This document shows, piece after piece, positions 34,293 to 45,567 of a DNA stretch of 64,000 nt (position 1 is the stretch's first letter; every line of letters begins with the position of its first letter). The stretch lies in assembly GCF_963678635.1 (NCBI RefSeq), contig NC_087071.1, positions 2,346,537-2,410,536 of the forward strand, read 5' to 3'. Under the pieces are notes generated by a model. The model was not told where the DNA came from and searched no databases. It saw only the letters and a program-made list of their open reading frames with translations. The translations under genes were made by a program, and so were the position numbers. The DNA is from Symsagittifera roscoffensis. Its lineage: Eukaryota > Xenacoelomorpha > Acoela > Convolutidae.

Positions 34293-35024
34293 CAGCTTGT
34301 ATGTTTTTTCATCGTTTTTTCATGTTTGTAACAAACCATCATTTTCATCATGTTGTTTTTAAAAATGGTCATTGATCAATCAATTTTTTCCAATTACAGT
34401 TGCCTATTTTATTGCAAAGTTTATGCTTTCAGTAAACAGGATGCTCTAGCCATATCCAATTTTTTAAAAGGTTAGAATTTCAAATATCTGTCGTTGTTGA
34501 AATTTGCATTTTATGTTGGTTGTAATTTTACCAACTCGATTCGTTCAAATTTAATTTTATGTTTTTTTTTCTTTTTCGTTTCAATTGGTTTTGGCCTATT
34601 TTATATTGACTTAGTGGCCTCAGATTGCGGTGTTTGAAAAATTTTCAGTGTGCGTGGATTTTTTTTGAGTGAGAGGTGGACTCTCACTTTTTATTAGCTT
34701 CAAATCTTATTTTTTCGACTTGGTTATCGCTAGGTAAATTTTCATCCGGACCAATTTCGCATTCTATTATCTGGGCAAGTTTTCGATAGATCTAATTATA
34801 TGTATAAATTTTGATTTTCTGCTTTAAGTTATAAGTTTCTGCTTTATGTTGTTGATTAGGCTCTCTGTCTAGTTTCCGAGTGTTGAAAGTTTCCGAATTA
34901 TAAGTTTCTGCTTTATGTTGGTTGTTGATTAGGCTCTCTGTTTAGTTTCCGAATGTTAAATACCACCTGATATTCAGTACATATATATCACTCGTGGATA
35001 CTATTGTGGCAGTACGTTTTTTGT
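34293..35024. other. Insertion of about 730 bp in satellite monomer 5
   Basis: Satellite similarity stops after TTTTTTTTCCAGC (about 34,298) and resumes at ATCTGTACATGATATTC (about 35,025). The insert is AT-rich and contains a direct repeat of about 60 bp at 34,828-34,886 and 34,898-34,958 (TTATAAGTTTCTGCTTTATG ... TAGTTTCCGA). No coding signal. Confidence 0.65.
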
Positions 35025-35798
35025 CGATATCTGTACATGATATTCATAACAACGATGTAATTGAAAAAAAAATGTCTTTGAACGGTATAAATATGAATTG
35101 TCGATAACTTTTCTAGGTATAATGTTTAAATTTAAAATGCAATCGATTACAATCACTTCTATTTTTAACAGAATCAGTTTTAATAATTAAAATGATATCA
35201 ATTTTACAACAGGATAAATTAATTGCTGAATCGGTTTCTACTTTACCAATGCGTGATGCGTTCGAATTTCCGAAATTGTTAAATTAGTTTTATAATTTTG
35301 CACTGAACTAGTCACTAAAGTGTTAGTCGATGATAATTATATTGGTTTTTTATCTGACCATAGCCCTCCAATAATATATTGGCCCGCATAAAAGTTTTTG
35401 TTTGGGGACAAAAACTGTTTTGTTTTTGAGCTGGAGGGTTCACCACGAAAAAAAACTGAAGTCGAAATCATAATGTGTCGACTGTTTTTGATAAAGCTTT
35501 TATGAATTTTTTTATTTTTTTTACAGCACTCGCTGTTTTAGCTAAATTAGTCTCCGTTAACTTAGAAAAAGTGGCAATTTTAACCAAGATGATTTACAAA
35601 GACAAACAAACAGATTTTGAATAAAATTGTTGGCTCTTTTTAATGTGTTTTCTTAAGTAGTACAAATTGTGTTCAAGCCAATCAGACAGTAAATTTGATG
35701 ACAGCTTCTTTATTCAGCTCGGAAAAGTTGATTGTTTTGTCTGAAAAATGGAATTTTTATGATATAATTTTTTTCAGCTTGAAAAAATTTGAAGCGGC

Positions 35799-35940
35799 AA
35801 TTCGTAACAAGCGACAATTCGTAACTGTAGATTCAGCGTTATTCATCTCGCACCGGATGTAAGCGTAGTGGAGCAAGCGTATTCTAGTTAACAATGCTTT
35901 CTTACGAACTCTCGCTTGTTACCAATTGTCGCCCGTTACA
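35799..35940. mobile_element. Small foldback (MITE-like) element, copy 1
   Basis: The left arm GTAACAAGCGACAATTCGTA (from 35,804) and the right arm read on the minus strand (GTAACGGGCGACAATTGGTA, from 35,939) match at 19 of 22 positions. The right arm continues into AACAAGCGA, repeating the motif. Total about 140 bp with about 75 bp between arms, no coding potential. It sits exactly at the end of the satellite array. A second copy in the same context is at 54,824-54,985. Confidence 0.6.
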
Positions 35941-36283
35941 GCTTGTGGTCTTTTACTAATTTTCCTCCTATTTTTTATTGTTTTTTGTTGTTTTTCAACG
36001 GTGCATTTAATACAATAGTCAACAAATATACAGAAATGAATACTTCGAAAAAAGCGTAATTAGATTTTTTCCAGAAAAAAGTTGATTACATTTTTTTCAA
36101 AGCTGGAAAAGAATATTTTGTTTGATTTGTTTTAAACACATTCTCAAAAAAGTGGAGTTTAAGTTATAAGTTGAAATCAGTTTGGATAAATTTATGGACG
36201 ATGTCAACATAGGCTGTTTTTTTGTCGTGCGCGTGTCGCATACTCAATTTAAGTAATTAACTTGCAAATGATTTCTCACCATG
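35941..36283. other. Flank between foldback element and BEL LTR start, no gene
   Basis: AT-rich, no coding signal. It aligns to 54,986-55,366 (shared phrases GTGGTCTTTTACTAATTTT, TTCCAGAAAAAAGTTGATTA, CGCATACTCAATTTAAGTAA), so it belongs to the composite repeated on the other side of the BEL locus. Confidence 0.7.
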
Positions 36284-36705
36284 TGTTAGCGCGGCTAACT
36301 ATGCGTCTGTTTTACAATGTAGTCATTTCATATGTAATCATTTTTGGGTCAGTTTTTTGCAAAATTGTTACTTAAAACTAAAAAAACCCTTCAACCTTAT
36401 GAATTAAAACTTGAACTAAATTCACTCTTTTTTCAGTTTTTGCTTAAATTTGTTTTTTGGCCGCAGTTGATGAAATTTCTTTCTATTCAGCCTCACTTTA
36501 TTGCAATGAGTTATGATTCATTGAATTTTTTCACAAAAATGTTCAGTTTGATGAGAGTTGTTTAAACCCCCATTTTCCGCAATTGCTAAATAATCGTGAA
36601 AGCTTTTGAATAGAAAAAAATTATTCTGTGAACCCTGAATTCAAATGTTATTTCGAGTTTTTACCAACCGTTTAAACGTCCGTCCTTATTGTCATAATAA
36701 TATTT
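36284..36705 (+). repeat. BEL/Pao LTR start, 5' copy
   Basis: Begins TGTTAGCGCGGCTAACTATG and aligns over about 420 bp to 53,980-54,413, where the same sequence follows a polypurine tract directly after the BEL pol end. Later shared phrases include CCGTTTAAACGTCCGTCCTT at about 36,667. The open frame 36,344-36,565 is a chance frame. After about 36,705 the two copies diverge, so the LTR 3' end is not fixed; it may extend into the leader-like units that follow. Confidence 0.65.
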
Positions 36706-36758
36706 TGCTGCCGCTGTTCGGGAAAGTTTTTAAAGGACTCGAGAAGTTTGAAGAAAAG

Positions 36759-39700
36759 CCATATAGTACCCTATTTTATCGGAAAAAGGGCGGCTTGCTT
36801 GGTAAATAAAAGGGAATTAAAAAGTTTTTTTTGGGGAAAAAGATCCAATCACATAATTTTCCTTCCATTTTTGTTCCGGTAGTTACTTATCTGAATGCTT
36901 CTTTTTTCTATTTACTGAGTGTCTTCAAGGTCGACAGAGGTCCTAACCAGGAGCAAGACGATATTGCAACTGTACTGGAAGTCTTTCCACAACTAGACGC
37001 CGGCATTAGAGACCAATATTTCCAAGGAAAGAAAAACAGTCAAAAATACGTTAAACTGCAAATCCATTGTGTTGCTGTAAATTGCTAAAGGGTTTTCATA
37101 ATCAATTTTAAGGGAAGTAGAAAAGGTTTTCAAAACTTCAGAAAAGTTTTGACCTAGTTTCAATTTTTTTGCCCAAAATGTAGTAAAAAACCAATGTTTT
37201 GGATCATTATGTTCTAAAAATCAAATACTGTTTACTCAGGTTTACCCCAAGGGGTTTTCGAAACTTATAACAGTTCACTTAACTTGATCTTACTAGTTTT
37301 AATTTTTTGAATAAGTCCGATAGCAAAATGTTGCATATCGACCCCAAAAACGTTCTCTTAACGTCACTGGCCGTTTTTTGCTATAGTTGTGTGTGTTGGC
37401 TCGGATTGATTTCTTTGTTCGGGTTTTGCTCATAGGGACTGTCTTATTTTCAGATCAATACTCTCAACTTGTCCTCTTCCGTTTGCGCCCTTTCACGTTT
37501 CAAACCGTAAGCGAACGGCCTTGGCCCGTAATCTTCGGCTTACCGTGCACACATAGACCTAACTCTACAGTTCACTCAAGACCTTCTCAAACTTTTTTTT
37601 TCTAAGAGTCTAATGTTTACCTTAAAATAACTTAATGAAGCGTTCCCCACAACTTAAATGGTTTTAATCTTAGGAGCAAGCTCTCTTTTTTATGCAATAC
37701 AAGCTCAACCCCGCAAGCGGAGAGAGAGATTGCAAAGCAGTTGTTTGGCCATAAAAGACTCCTTAAAATATTTTGCATAAAATCAAAATGAAACAGTGCA
37801 GTACATTTTACACAATAACCCACAGTTAGCTTCCCGTAATAACATTGTTTTGTTGCATGACTTTATCAACAATTCTACAAGTAAGCAAATAAGCAATAGT
37901 TTTCAATGGCTGTCCGCTTTCCAATCAAGCGACTGTTAAACAATTAGAAAAATTGAATAGCTGCAACCATATAGTACTCTATTTTGTCGGAAAAAGGACT
38001 GCTTGCTCCGTAAATAAAAGGGAAATAAAAAGTTTTTTTTTCCGGGAAAAAAGATCCAATCATATAATTTCTCTTCCATTTTGTGCCGTTAATTACATAT
38101 CTGAATGCTTCTTCATTCTAATTGCTGACCTCTTCAGTTTACTGAGTTTTTTCAATATTGACAGAGGTCCTAACCAGGAGCAAGACGATATTGCAACTGT
38201 ACTGGAAATCTGTCAATCTGCTCCACAACTAGACGCCGACTGACATTAGAGACCAATATTTCCAAGGAAGGAAAAACTGTCAAAAAACTGTACTAACTTC
38301 AAACTGCAAATCCATTGTGTTGCTGTAAATTGCTAAAGGGTTTTCATAATCAATTTTAAGGGAAGTAGAAAAGGTTTTCAATACTTCAGAAAAGTTTTGA
38401 CCTAGTTTCAATTTTTTTTGCCCAAAATGTAGTAAAAAACCAATGTTTTGGATCATTATGTTCTAAAAATCAAATACTGTTTACTCAGGTTTACCCCAAA
38501 GTGTTTTCGAAACTTATAACAGTTCACTCAAATTGATCTTACTAGTACTAATTTTTTGAATAAGTTCGATAGCAAAATGTTGCATATCGACCCCAAAAAC
38601 GTTCTCCCAACGTCACTGGCCGTTTTTTGCTATAGTTGTGTGTGTTGGCTCGGATTGATTTCTTTGTTTGGGTTTTGCTCATAGGGGCTGTCTTATTTTC
38701 AGATCAATACTCTCAACTTGTCCTCTTCCGTTTGCGCCCTTTCACGTTTCAGTCCGTGAGCGAACGGCCCTGGCCCGTAATCTTCGGCTTACCGTGCACA
38801 CATAGACCTAACTCTACAGTTCACTCAAGACCTTCTCAAACTTTTTTTTTCTAAGAGTCTAATGTTTACCTTAAAATAACTTAATGAAGCGTTCCCCACA
38901 ACTAAAATGGTTTTAATCTTAGGAGCAAGCTCTCTTTTTTATGCAATACAAGCTCAACCCCGCAAGCGGAGAGAGAGATTGCAAAGCAGTTGTTTGGCCA
39001 TAAAAGACTCCTTAAAATATTTTGCATAAAATCAAAATGAAACAGTGCAATACATTTTACACAATAACCAAGTTAGCTTCCCGTAATAACATTGTTTTGT
39101 TGCATGACTTTATCAACAATTCTACAAGTAAGCAAATAAGCAATAGTTTTCAATGGCTGTCCGCTTTCCAATCAAGCGACTGTTAAACAATTAGAAAAAT
39201 TGAATAGCTGCAACCATATAGTACTCTATTTTGTCGGAAAAAGGACTGCTTGCTCCGTACATAAAAGGGAAATAAAAAGTTTTTTTTCCGGGAAAAAAGA
39301 TCCAATGATATAATTTCTCTGCCGATTTTGTGCCGGTAGTTACATATCTGAATGCTTCTTCATTCTAATGGCTGACCTCTTCAATTTACTGAGTTTCTTC
39401 AATGTCGACAGATGTCCTAGCCAGGAGCAAGACGATATTGCAACTGTATTGGAAGTCTGTCAATCTGATCCACAACTAGACGCCGACTGACATTAGAGAC
39501 CAATATTTCCAAGGGAAGAAAAACAGTCCAAAAAAATTGTGCGATAATTATACTGCAAATCCATTGTGTTGCTGTAATTTGCCAAAAATTTTTCATAATC
39601 AAATTTTAACTGAAGAATAAGTTTTGAATACCTCAGAAAAGTTTTGCCATAATTTCAATTTTTTTGCCCAAAATCAAGTAAAAAACCAAGATTTTGGATC

Positions 39701-40514
39701 TCTATGTTCTAAAAATCAAATTTTGCTGACTCCGCATAGTTTTTCTCGTTTGTTGAGTGAGTTGCTCAAGTCAATTTCTTACCTCATGTTTTATCCCTAG
39801 GGGTTGTCGAAACTTAAAACAGTTCACTCATTTCGACCTTACTAGTACCAAGTTTTTGAATAAGTCCGATGGCAAAATGTTGCATACCGACCCCAAAAAC
39901 GTTCTACCAACGACACTGCCCGTTTTTTTTGCCATTTTTGTGTGTGTTGGCTCGGATTGTTTTCTTACTTCGGGTTTTGCTCCTGGGGGTTGTCTGATTT
40001 TCAGATCAATACACTCAACTTGTCCGCTTCCGTTCGCGCCCTTTCACGTTTCAGTCCGTAAACGAACGGCCTTGGCCCGTAATCTTCGGCTTACCGTGCA
40101 CACATAGACCTAACTCTACAGTTCACTCAAGACCTTCTCAAACTTTTTTTTTCTAAGAGTCTAATTTTTACCTTAAAATAACTTAATGAAGCGTTCCCCA
40201 CAACTTTAATGGTTTTAATATTAGGAGCAAGCTCTCCTTTTTATGCAATACAAGCTCAACCCCGCAAGCGGAGAGATAGATTGCAAAGCAGTTGTTTAGC
40301 CACAAAAGACTTCCCTTAAATTATTTTGGAAAAAAGTCAAATTAAAACAGTGCAATATTTTTTACACAATAACCCACAGTTAGCTTCCCGTAATGATATT
40401 GTTTTGTTGCATGAATTAACCAACAATTCTAAAAGTTAGCAAATCAGTAGTTTTCAATGGTTATCCGCTTTTCAATCAAGCGACTGTTTAACAATTATAA
40501 AAATCGAATAACTG
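36759..40514 (+). repeat. Three tandem leader-like units of about 1.25 kb
   Basis: The landmark GAGGTCCTAACCAGGAGCAA occurs at about 36,938 and 38,165, and changed at about 39,412. The unit ends with a CTGCAACCAT phrase at about 37,961, 39,208 and 40,511. Units 1 and 2 are the most alike. Each contains two phrases resembling the BEL leader before the gag ATG (TTTTGCTC...GGGG-TTGTCTGA followed by CAGATCA), for example near 37,424, 38,678 and 39,976. Small frames (37,387-37,605, 38,636-38,854, 39,757-40,107) recur only because the units are duplicated; no protein family is recognised. Confidence 0.8.
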
Positions 40515-41118
40515 CAACCATTTTTTGTCAGAGAAAGGGCACAGACAAAATTCTCGCCGTTTTATAGGAGTCTGCCAATTTAACTAATTCAATTCTAAAC
40601 CATATTGTTTCGCGAAAAAATACCAAAAACTAAAACCATTCGAAAGCTATATAAAGCTTTGCGTAAAATTTCTCGTCTCTAATTAAAAACTTTAACCATT
40701 TTTTTACGACACAGCGAAAATTTGAAAACCATTGTTGAAAAAATTAAGCGAAAAAAGAAATATGGTAAAAAACAAGAAAATGTGTCAAATGGAAGCAAAC
40801 TAAGCTGGCCGCTTAATTTATCGCTCTAAACCAAGTTGCCCGTTTTATTTCAAAGTCTTTGCATTAATTTTGAACGAATTTTTTATTATCGGTTTGCTTG
40901 TCAGTTGAAATTATTTTAATTTATTTGATAGTAAATTTTTTGAGTTGCGAGAATCTTTTATCTGTTAACGTTAGGTTTATAGGCCAGATAGAATTGCTCA
41001 TAGCAATTCTTCCATTCAGCCAAAATTCTTTTGAGTTGATTAAACTCTGCTCATTTGTTACCTGGGGCTTTGCTCCCAGGGGTTGTCTGAAGATCAGAAT
41101 AGTAACTCGTCATACGAT
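40515..41118 (+). promoter_or_regulatory. BEL/Pao 5' leader with probable primer-binding region, copy P1
   Basis: This stretch recurs almost unchanged at 48,015-48,601, each time directly upstream of the same gag start. It ends CTGGGGCTTTGCTCCCAGGG at about 41,061, which is self-complementary (CTGGG...CCCAG stem), then TTGTCTGAAGATCAGAATAG and the ATG at 41,119. The position fits an LTR end/primer-binding site/leader, but I could not identify the tRNA primer. Confidence 0.5.
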
Positions 41119-42684
41119 GGCTACCTACTCGTCTTCCCTTACGGCGAACGTTCCCTGGTCACCTCCAGCAATCGCGTCAACTGTCTGACGCTAGCTAGAA
41201 TAAAGTTTGAAAAGATCTAGATATAAACCATGAGACTATGAGTGCATACTTGAGGCCATTGAAAGGAAATACGGCACTGTTAACATCAAAAAAGGGCTTC
41301 AAAATTGAAAACACTGCTCGGAAAAAGCTGTCTCCAAAAAAGAAGAAATGATCTTTTTAATCCCTTGAGAGTCCAACAAAGCAGCCTGGAACATTGAGTA
41401 GAGCTTATAAAACAGAGAAACCATGAGATGCTTCCTGAGGCCCGAAATTATTTTGACTACAAACAGACCCTCAGCCACTTTTAAAGTTTTAAATCACGAC
41501 GCTGTGCAACCACATCACTCAAAAGCCCTATCGAATTTTCAAAGTATTTTTCTGCGTTAATGTCTTCTAGTCAAAGAAGTTGAAAGCTGAAAATTGCAAA
41601 CTTTCGCCGCGAAGAAATAGAGCGACAAAAAGAAGCTAAACTTTGCTTGAAACAGCAGATAATTCTATTAGAACTGGCAGAGTTGGCCGAAGAAAATTAA
41701 GTTAAATTTGATTGAACCACCTTAACTGAAAATGCGATCCTTGAAGACATGATAGAGAAATTACTTTCTTTAGACTTGCCAAACGCCTGTTAAATCTACT
41801 ATGCTACCCGTTGATTTCATTCAAACCGAGCAAACTAGTTAGAGTCAAACTGTAGCTCAACCTTCATCTTAAGTCAAAAGTTGAAACGCGCCAAATTCGA
41901 CTTTCGAATATACCAATTCGAACTTTTCCTTAACCAGTGGTGGAACCTTCTTCTTGCAGCCGGAATCTGAGTATACTAAAACGCTGCTCAACCAATTTCC
42001 GGATCCTCGAGATGGAGTATTCATTTTTTGTAGGGTTGACGTCAACTATCACGTTGATCAAATCAAGCCTCCCTATCCGCCAAATATCGAACAAAAATAT
42101 CTATCTATCGAAAACCTCCTTGAGATTATTATTATGAACCGTAAAAATCCGCTACCAGATATGGAAATTGTCTCAATACAACTGTGATCCTTTACATTGG
42201 AATGAATGGTTCGGCCAGCTTGTAAGCGCTGTTGACTCCGTCAGCGACTCTGAAAACTCTTGCGTTTGGGAAAGCCAAAAATGCCACAGCTGATTTTACG
42301 TATACCGCTGTTATATATAAGGATGCCTTATTCGGAAATTTGGCCTGTCAGAAACAGTAGTTGATGCTCATCTTGAGAAACTAAATTGTTTCTTACCTTT
42401 GAGGATAATATAAGATGCATAATTCCGACAACATTATAAAAATCGTTTCTGCCATGTCAGCTCTTGTTGGTGGGTAAATTCACTCTCCTGTACAGAGGAT
42501 TTGAAAGGTGTTTTTTGCTGAACCAAGCATTAGGTAAACTGCCACGCAACGTTAAGGAATTATGCGCTCTGTACACACTGAAAAAAAGTCTTTACCTTTC
42601 ATCTTTGCTCCATTTTAATGACTGGCTGGTAGAAAAAGCGGATGCACGCAATCACGTGGTATTTATCCCACCATCCAGTGGTTA
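41119..42684 (+). pseudogene. BEL/Pao gag, copy P1
   Basis: Starts MATYSSSLTANVPWSPP and stops after about 23 codons. Further blocks follow in shifting frames: a charged, coiled-coil-like stretch (REEIERQKEAKLCLKQQ at about 41,611-41,661), the block SEYTKTLLNQFPDPRDGVF (41,965-42,020), and LGKLPRNVKELCALYTLKK at 42,530-42,590. These match copy P3 and the DUF1759-type gag region of BEL/Pao elements. After EKADAR at about 42,653 the sequence jumps straight into reverse transcriptase, so the zinc knuckle and protease are deleted. Many stops; non-functional. Confidence 0.75.
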
Positions 42685-44536
42685 ACCCGAAAAAACCAGG
42701 AAAAGTGAGGAGAGTTTTAAACAGTGTTCGAAACTTCATGGTGTATCCTTGAACCATTCACTTTTGGTAGGGCCCGATCTGTTGCAGAAATTGTTGAGAG
42801 TGCTCCTCCGGATCAGATAGCATAAACTTGCAGTATCGGCAGACATTGAGGGAATAATCTTACAAGTAAAGGTGTTTCCAGCTAAGCAGCTGTCGTCGCG
42901 TTTTTTGGCCTGAGGACCCCACAAGTGAGGTAACGTTTTTAATAATACACTCGTCACATCTTCGGCGTCCGTGACTTCCCCACTTGTGCAAATTTTGCGC
43001 TCCAAGAAAACGCGAGAGATAATTACACTGAAATGCCAGATGCTTCATCTGCTGTCCTAGATAACTTTTTTAAGGATGATTTCTAAGGTTCTATCGCTGA
43101 CTCGAATGAAGCGCTAAACCTGAGCAAAGAACTTGTAAGTTTGTTGACTCTAGGATGTTTTAGGTTAACCAAGTTTGTTAGCTATGTCCCAGATTTATCA
43201 GAAAAATTAAATCCAGAGAACAGCAAGATTGACAATGTAAAAAAAATCAACCTTAACGACACCGCAACACACGTATTAGGTCTAAATTGGGTTAAAAAAA
43301 TTATGTCTTAAAAATTAGTCGTGGCGTGAACAAAAATATAACAAAACCGATTAAGCTGGGCACCTTTTTTAGTTACCGCTTGTCGGTTTTCGAACCAATC
43401 GGTTTGGTCGCACCGTACAGAATTTGTTCTCGGCTTTCAATGAATGATATTTGGCGGCTGTCCGGCCAGCAGTGGGATGAACCATTGTCAGGTGAACTTC
43501 AAGAAGAGTTCATAGAGTTGCATACTGGTTTAGTAATACTGGCCTACTAACAATTTCTCGCTGTTTCTACGATAACCCAGTTATTTAAATATATGTGCAA
43601 ATGTTTGATGACAGCACCCGGGACGTCTTTTGCTCAGTTGCTTTCCTGCACGGTCGCTCCGTCGTCTTAAATGAAGCCAAGATTGCATTTTGTTTTTGGA
43701 AAAGCCACAGTAGCACCGATGGAAACTCTTTCAATCTCTAAGCTTGAATTGCAAGCACCATTACTGTTGCGCTGTCTGAGACTTGAAATCGAGAAATTTA
43801 TGACAATAAAAGTCTAAAGCTCTTACATCTGGACAGATAGCACTACTGTACTGCAGTGGTTGAACTCTACCAGCAAGTTGCATGTCTTTGTGGCTAATCG
43901 TGTTTCCAAAGTTCTGGAATCCACCACAATTGATGACTGATTTTTTGTGTCCGGTGGCAGTTTTCAAGCAGATACCGGCACTCGCGGAATAACTGGTGAG
44001 GCTCTGAAAGAAAGCGGTTGGGTGAAAGGTCCACTTTTTTTGAAAACAAAAAATGGCATTTTAAACCTGACTCAGAATTCCTCACCAGCGTTCGACTCAA
44101 AAGACTTTCATATGATTTGAATGAAGGCATTGAAAAAGCTTTCACTTGCACATCGAAAACCACGTATCCAGTTCATTTTTTTCTGGAAAGATTTAAGTTT
44201 TTTTCCGAAACTCCAAAACTCACCGCATTCATGCTTAGGTTATTACCTCATCACCGTCAAAATCGCACCTCTCGATCGATTACCGAAATATTTGAATTAG
44301 AATTAGCTGAGCAAAAGTTATTGTTTCTGACTCAGTCAGAGTCGTTCCACGTCAAACTCAACAAATTTCACAAAAAACTAGATAACGAATATCTTCTTTT
44401 TCGCCGTTCATCGGTCCCTGAGGTCTGTTCCGTTCCACTGGCCGTATTTGCACTCTCGCTGCTGTTGAATTTGACATTAAGCTTTGCATCATTTAGATGG
44501 CCAACATCTACTGGTGATGATGCTTTTAACATTTAG
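42656..44536 (+). pseudogene. BEL/Pao RT and RNase H, copy P1
   Basis: RT begins at the HHP-VVNP block (out of frame, about 42,660). It continues with the DIEGIILQVKVFPAKQ block (42,845-42,892), then SSAVLDNFFKDDF at about 43,047-43,086, where the usual YxDD box reads FKDD: both Asp are kept but the Tyr is lost. CFRLTKFVSYVPD and LNDTATHVLGLNW follow (43,157-43,290), then the Pao-specific region (43,326-43,550). The RNase H block lies around WTDSTTVLQW at 43,832-43,861, followed by 44,018-44,536. At least six frameshifts or stops. Confidence 0.8.
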
Positions 44537-44544
44537 TCACCAAA

Positions 44545-45365
44545 AGATTCATCGCCAAAGTGTTGATTATTTGTGTGCTGTTATACTATGAGAGTACGCT
44601 GTATTGGTGCTCCATACTGCCATCCGTTCAATAGAACACCATTGCGTGTTATGCCGAAAAAGAAAAGCTAAGGCAGTTACGCCAATAATGGCTGACCATC
44701 CGCTCGAGCGACCTGATTACCGAGAAGTGCCCTTCGCGAACTGCGGAGTAGATTATTTCGGCCCGATCCACATAACGATTAGACGAAATTCAGAAAAACA
44801 CTGGGCCTTCTTATCCACGTGTACGACGAGACATCGCCGTTTATCTAGAGGTTGTTATGTCAATTGATACAAGTTACTGTGTAATGGGAATAGAACGCTT
44901 CATTTATTGGCGGGGAACGCCTTCGGTCATCTGGTCGGACAATGGCACGAGTTTCGCTGGCTCGGCCAAAAGCTAATTTCGTGCATCGAGAACTGGAATT
45001 GTCATGCATCTGTTCTGCTCGCTCATAAAGGCCTAGCATGGAAATTCAATCCACCCAGTGCTCCTCATCATGGAGGTGTGTGGAAGAGGCTCGTCCGGAG
45101 CGCCGAAAGAGGTTTTTATGATATTCCGGAAACACGAAAACTCACTAAGAAAGTCCTCATAACGACGTTTTGTTTAAATGAGAAGTCTCTGAACAACCGT
45201 CCGCTCACACCCGTTTTTTCTGATCCTAACGATCTCGAAGCATTAAAGCCGAATCACTTCCCACTTGGACACCGCGCAATTAGCTTTCCGCCACTAGATT
45301 TCGAGCAAAACTTCAATAATCGAAAGCAAGATGCCCAAGCGCAATCCTTTACAAATGCCATCTGA
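44545..45365 (+). pseudogene. BEL/Pao integrase, copy P1
   Basis: The zinc-binding end SIEHHCVLCRKRKAK (44,622-44,667) and first catalytic Asp in GVDYFGP (44,747-44,767) lie in frame 44,604-44,867. The second Asp in WSDNG (about 44,933-44,947) is in another frame. After a missing base the sequence continues at 44,907-45,365 with KGLAWKFNPPSAPHHGG and WKRLVRS. In this family the residue after the Trp is the catalytic Glu (WER); here it is Lys (AAG at about 45,081). So this copy has lost the third catalytic acid by substitution, besides frameshifts. It ends in the DUF5641 linker at QSFTNAI, then goes directly into leader-like sequence. Confidence 0.82.
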
Positions 45366-45567
45366 ACTCGTTGACTCCGTGAGTACGTAACATATACACA
45401 GTTTTACACAATAACCCATATTTAGCTTCCCGTAATGATATTGTTTTGTTGCATGACTTAATCAACAATTTTATAAGTAAGCAAATAACCAATAGTTTTC
45501 AATGGTTGTCCGCTTTTCAAGCAAGCGACTGTTCAACAATTATAAAAATCGAATAACTGCAACCATT
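45366..45567. repeat. Leader-like segment after copy P1, duplicated at 47,814-48,014
   Basis: Noncoding. Its last about 165 bp match the end of the 1.25-kb units (TTTACACAATAACCCA to CTGCAACCAT). Together with the preceding integrase tail (from about 45,245) it is identical, as far as I can see, to about 47,690-48,014. Confidence 0.85.

Larger units (their letters stand above)
28857..35790. repeat. Satellite array, about 1.12-kb monomers, five full and one partial
   Basis: The landmark GACACTAAATTTG...GTCTTTATTCAGCTC recurs at 28,861, 29,981, 31,128, 32,251, 33,858 and 35,685. The first three spacings are 1,120, 1,147 and 1,123 bp. The last two are 1,607 and 1,827 bp because of insertions. 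Other shared phrases per monomer: TACCAATGCGTGATGCG, AGTGTTAGTCGATGAT, TAATATATTGGCCC, CACCGTTAACTTAGAAATAG. Monomers differ at many positions, so the array is not recent. Small minus-strand frames recurring in each monomer (29,883-29,659, 31,219-30,917, 32,177-31,950) share a KLTVTKL phrase but are otherwise unalike and broken, so coding is unlikely. Confidence 0.9.

Noticed and set aside
36344-38854. Repeated short frames in the LTR and 1.25-kb units
   Set aside because: They recur because the DNA is duplicated. Frames differ between units and no protein family fits.
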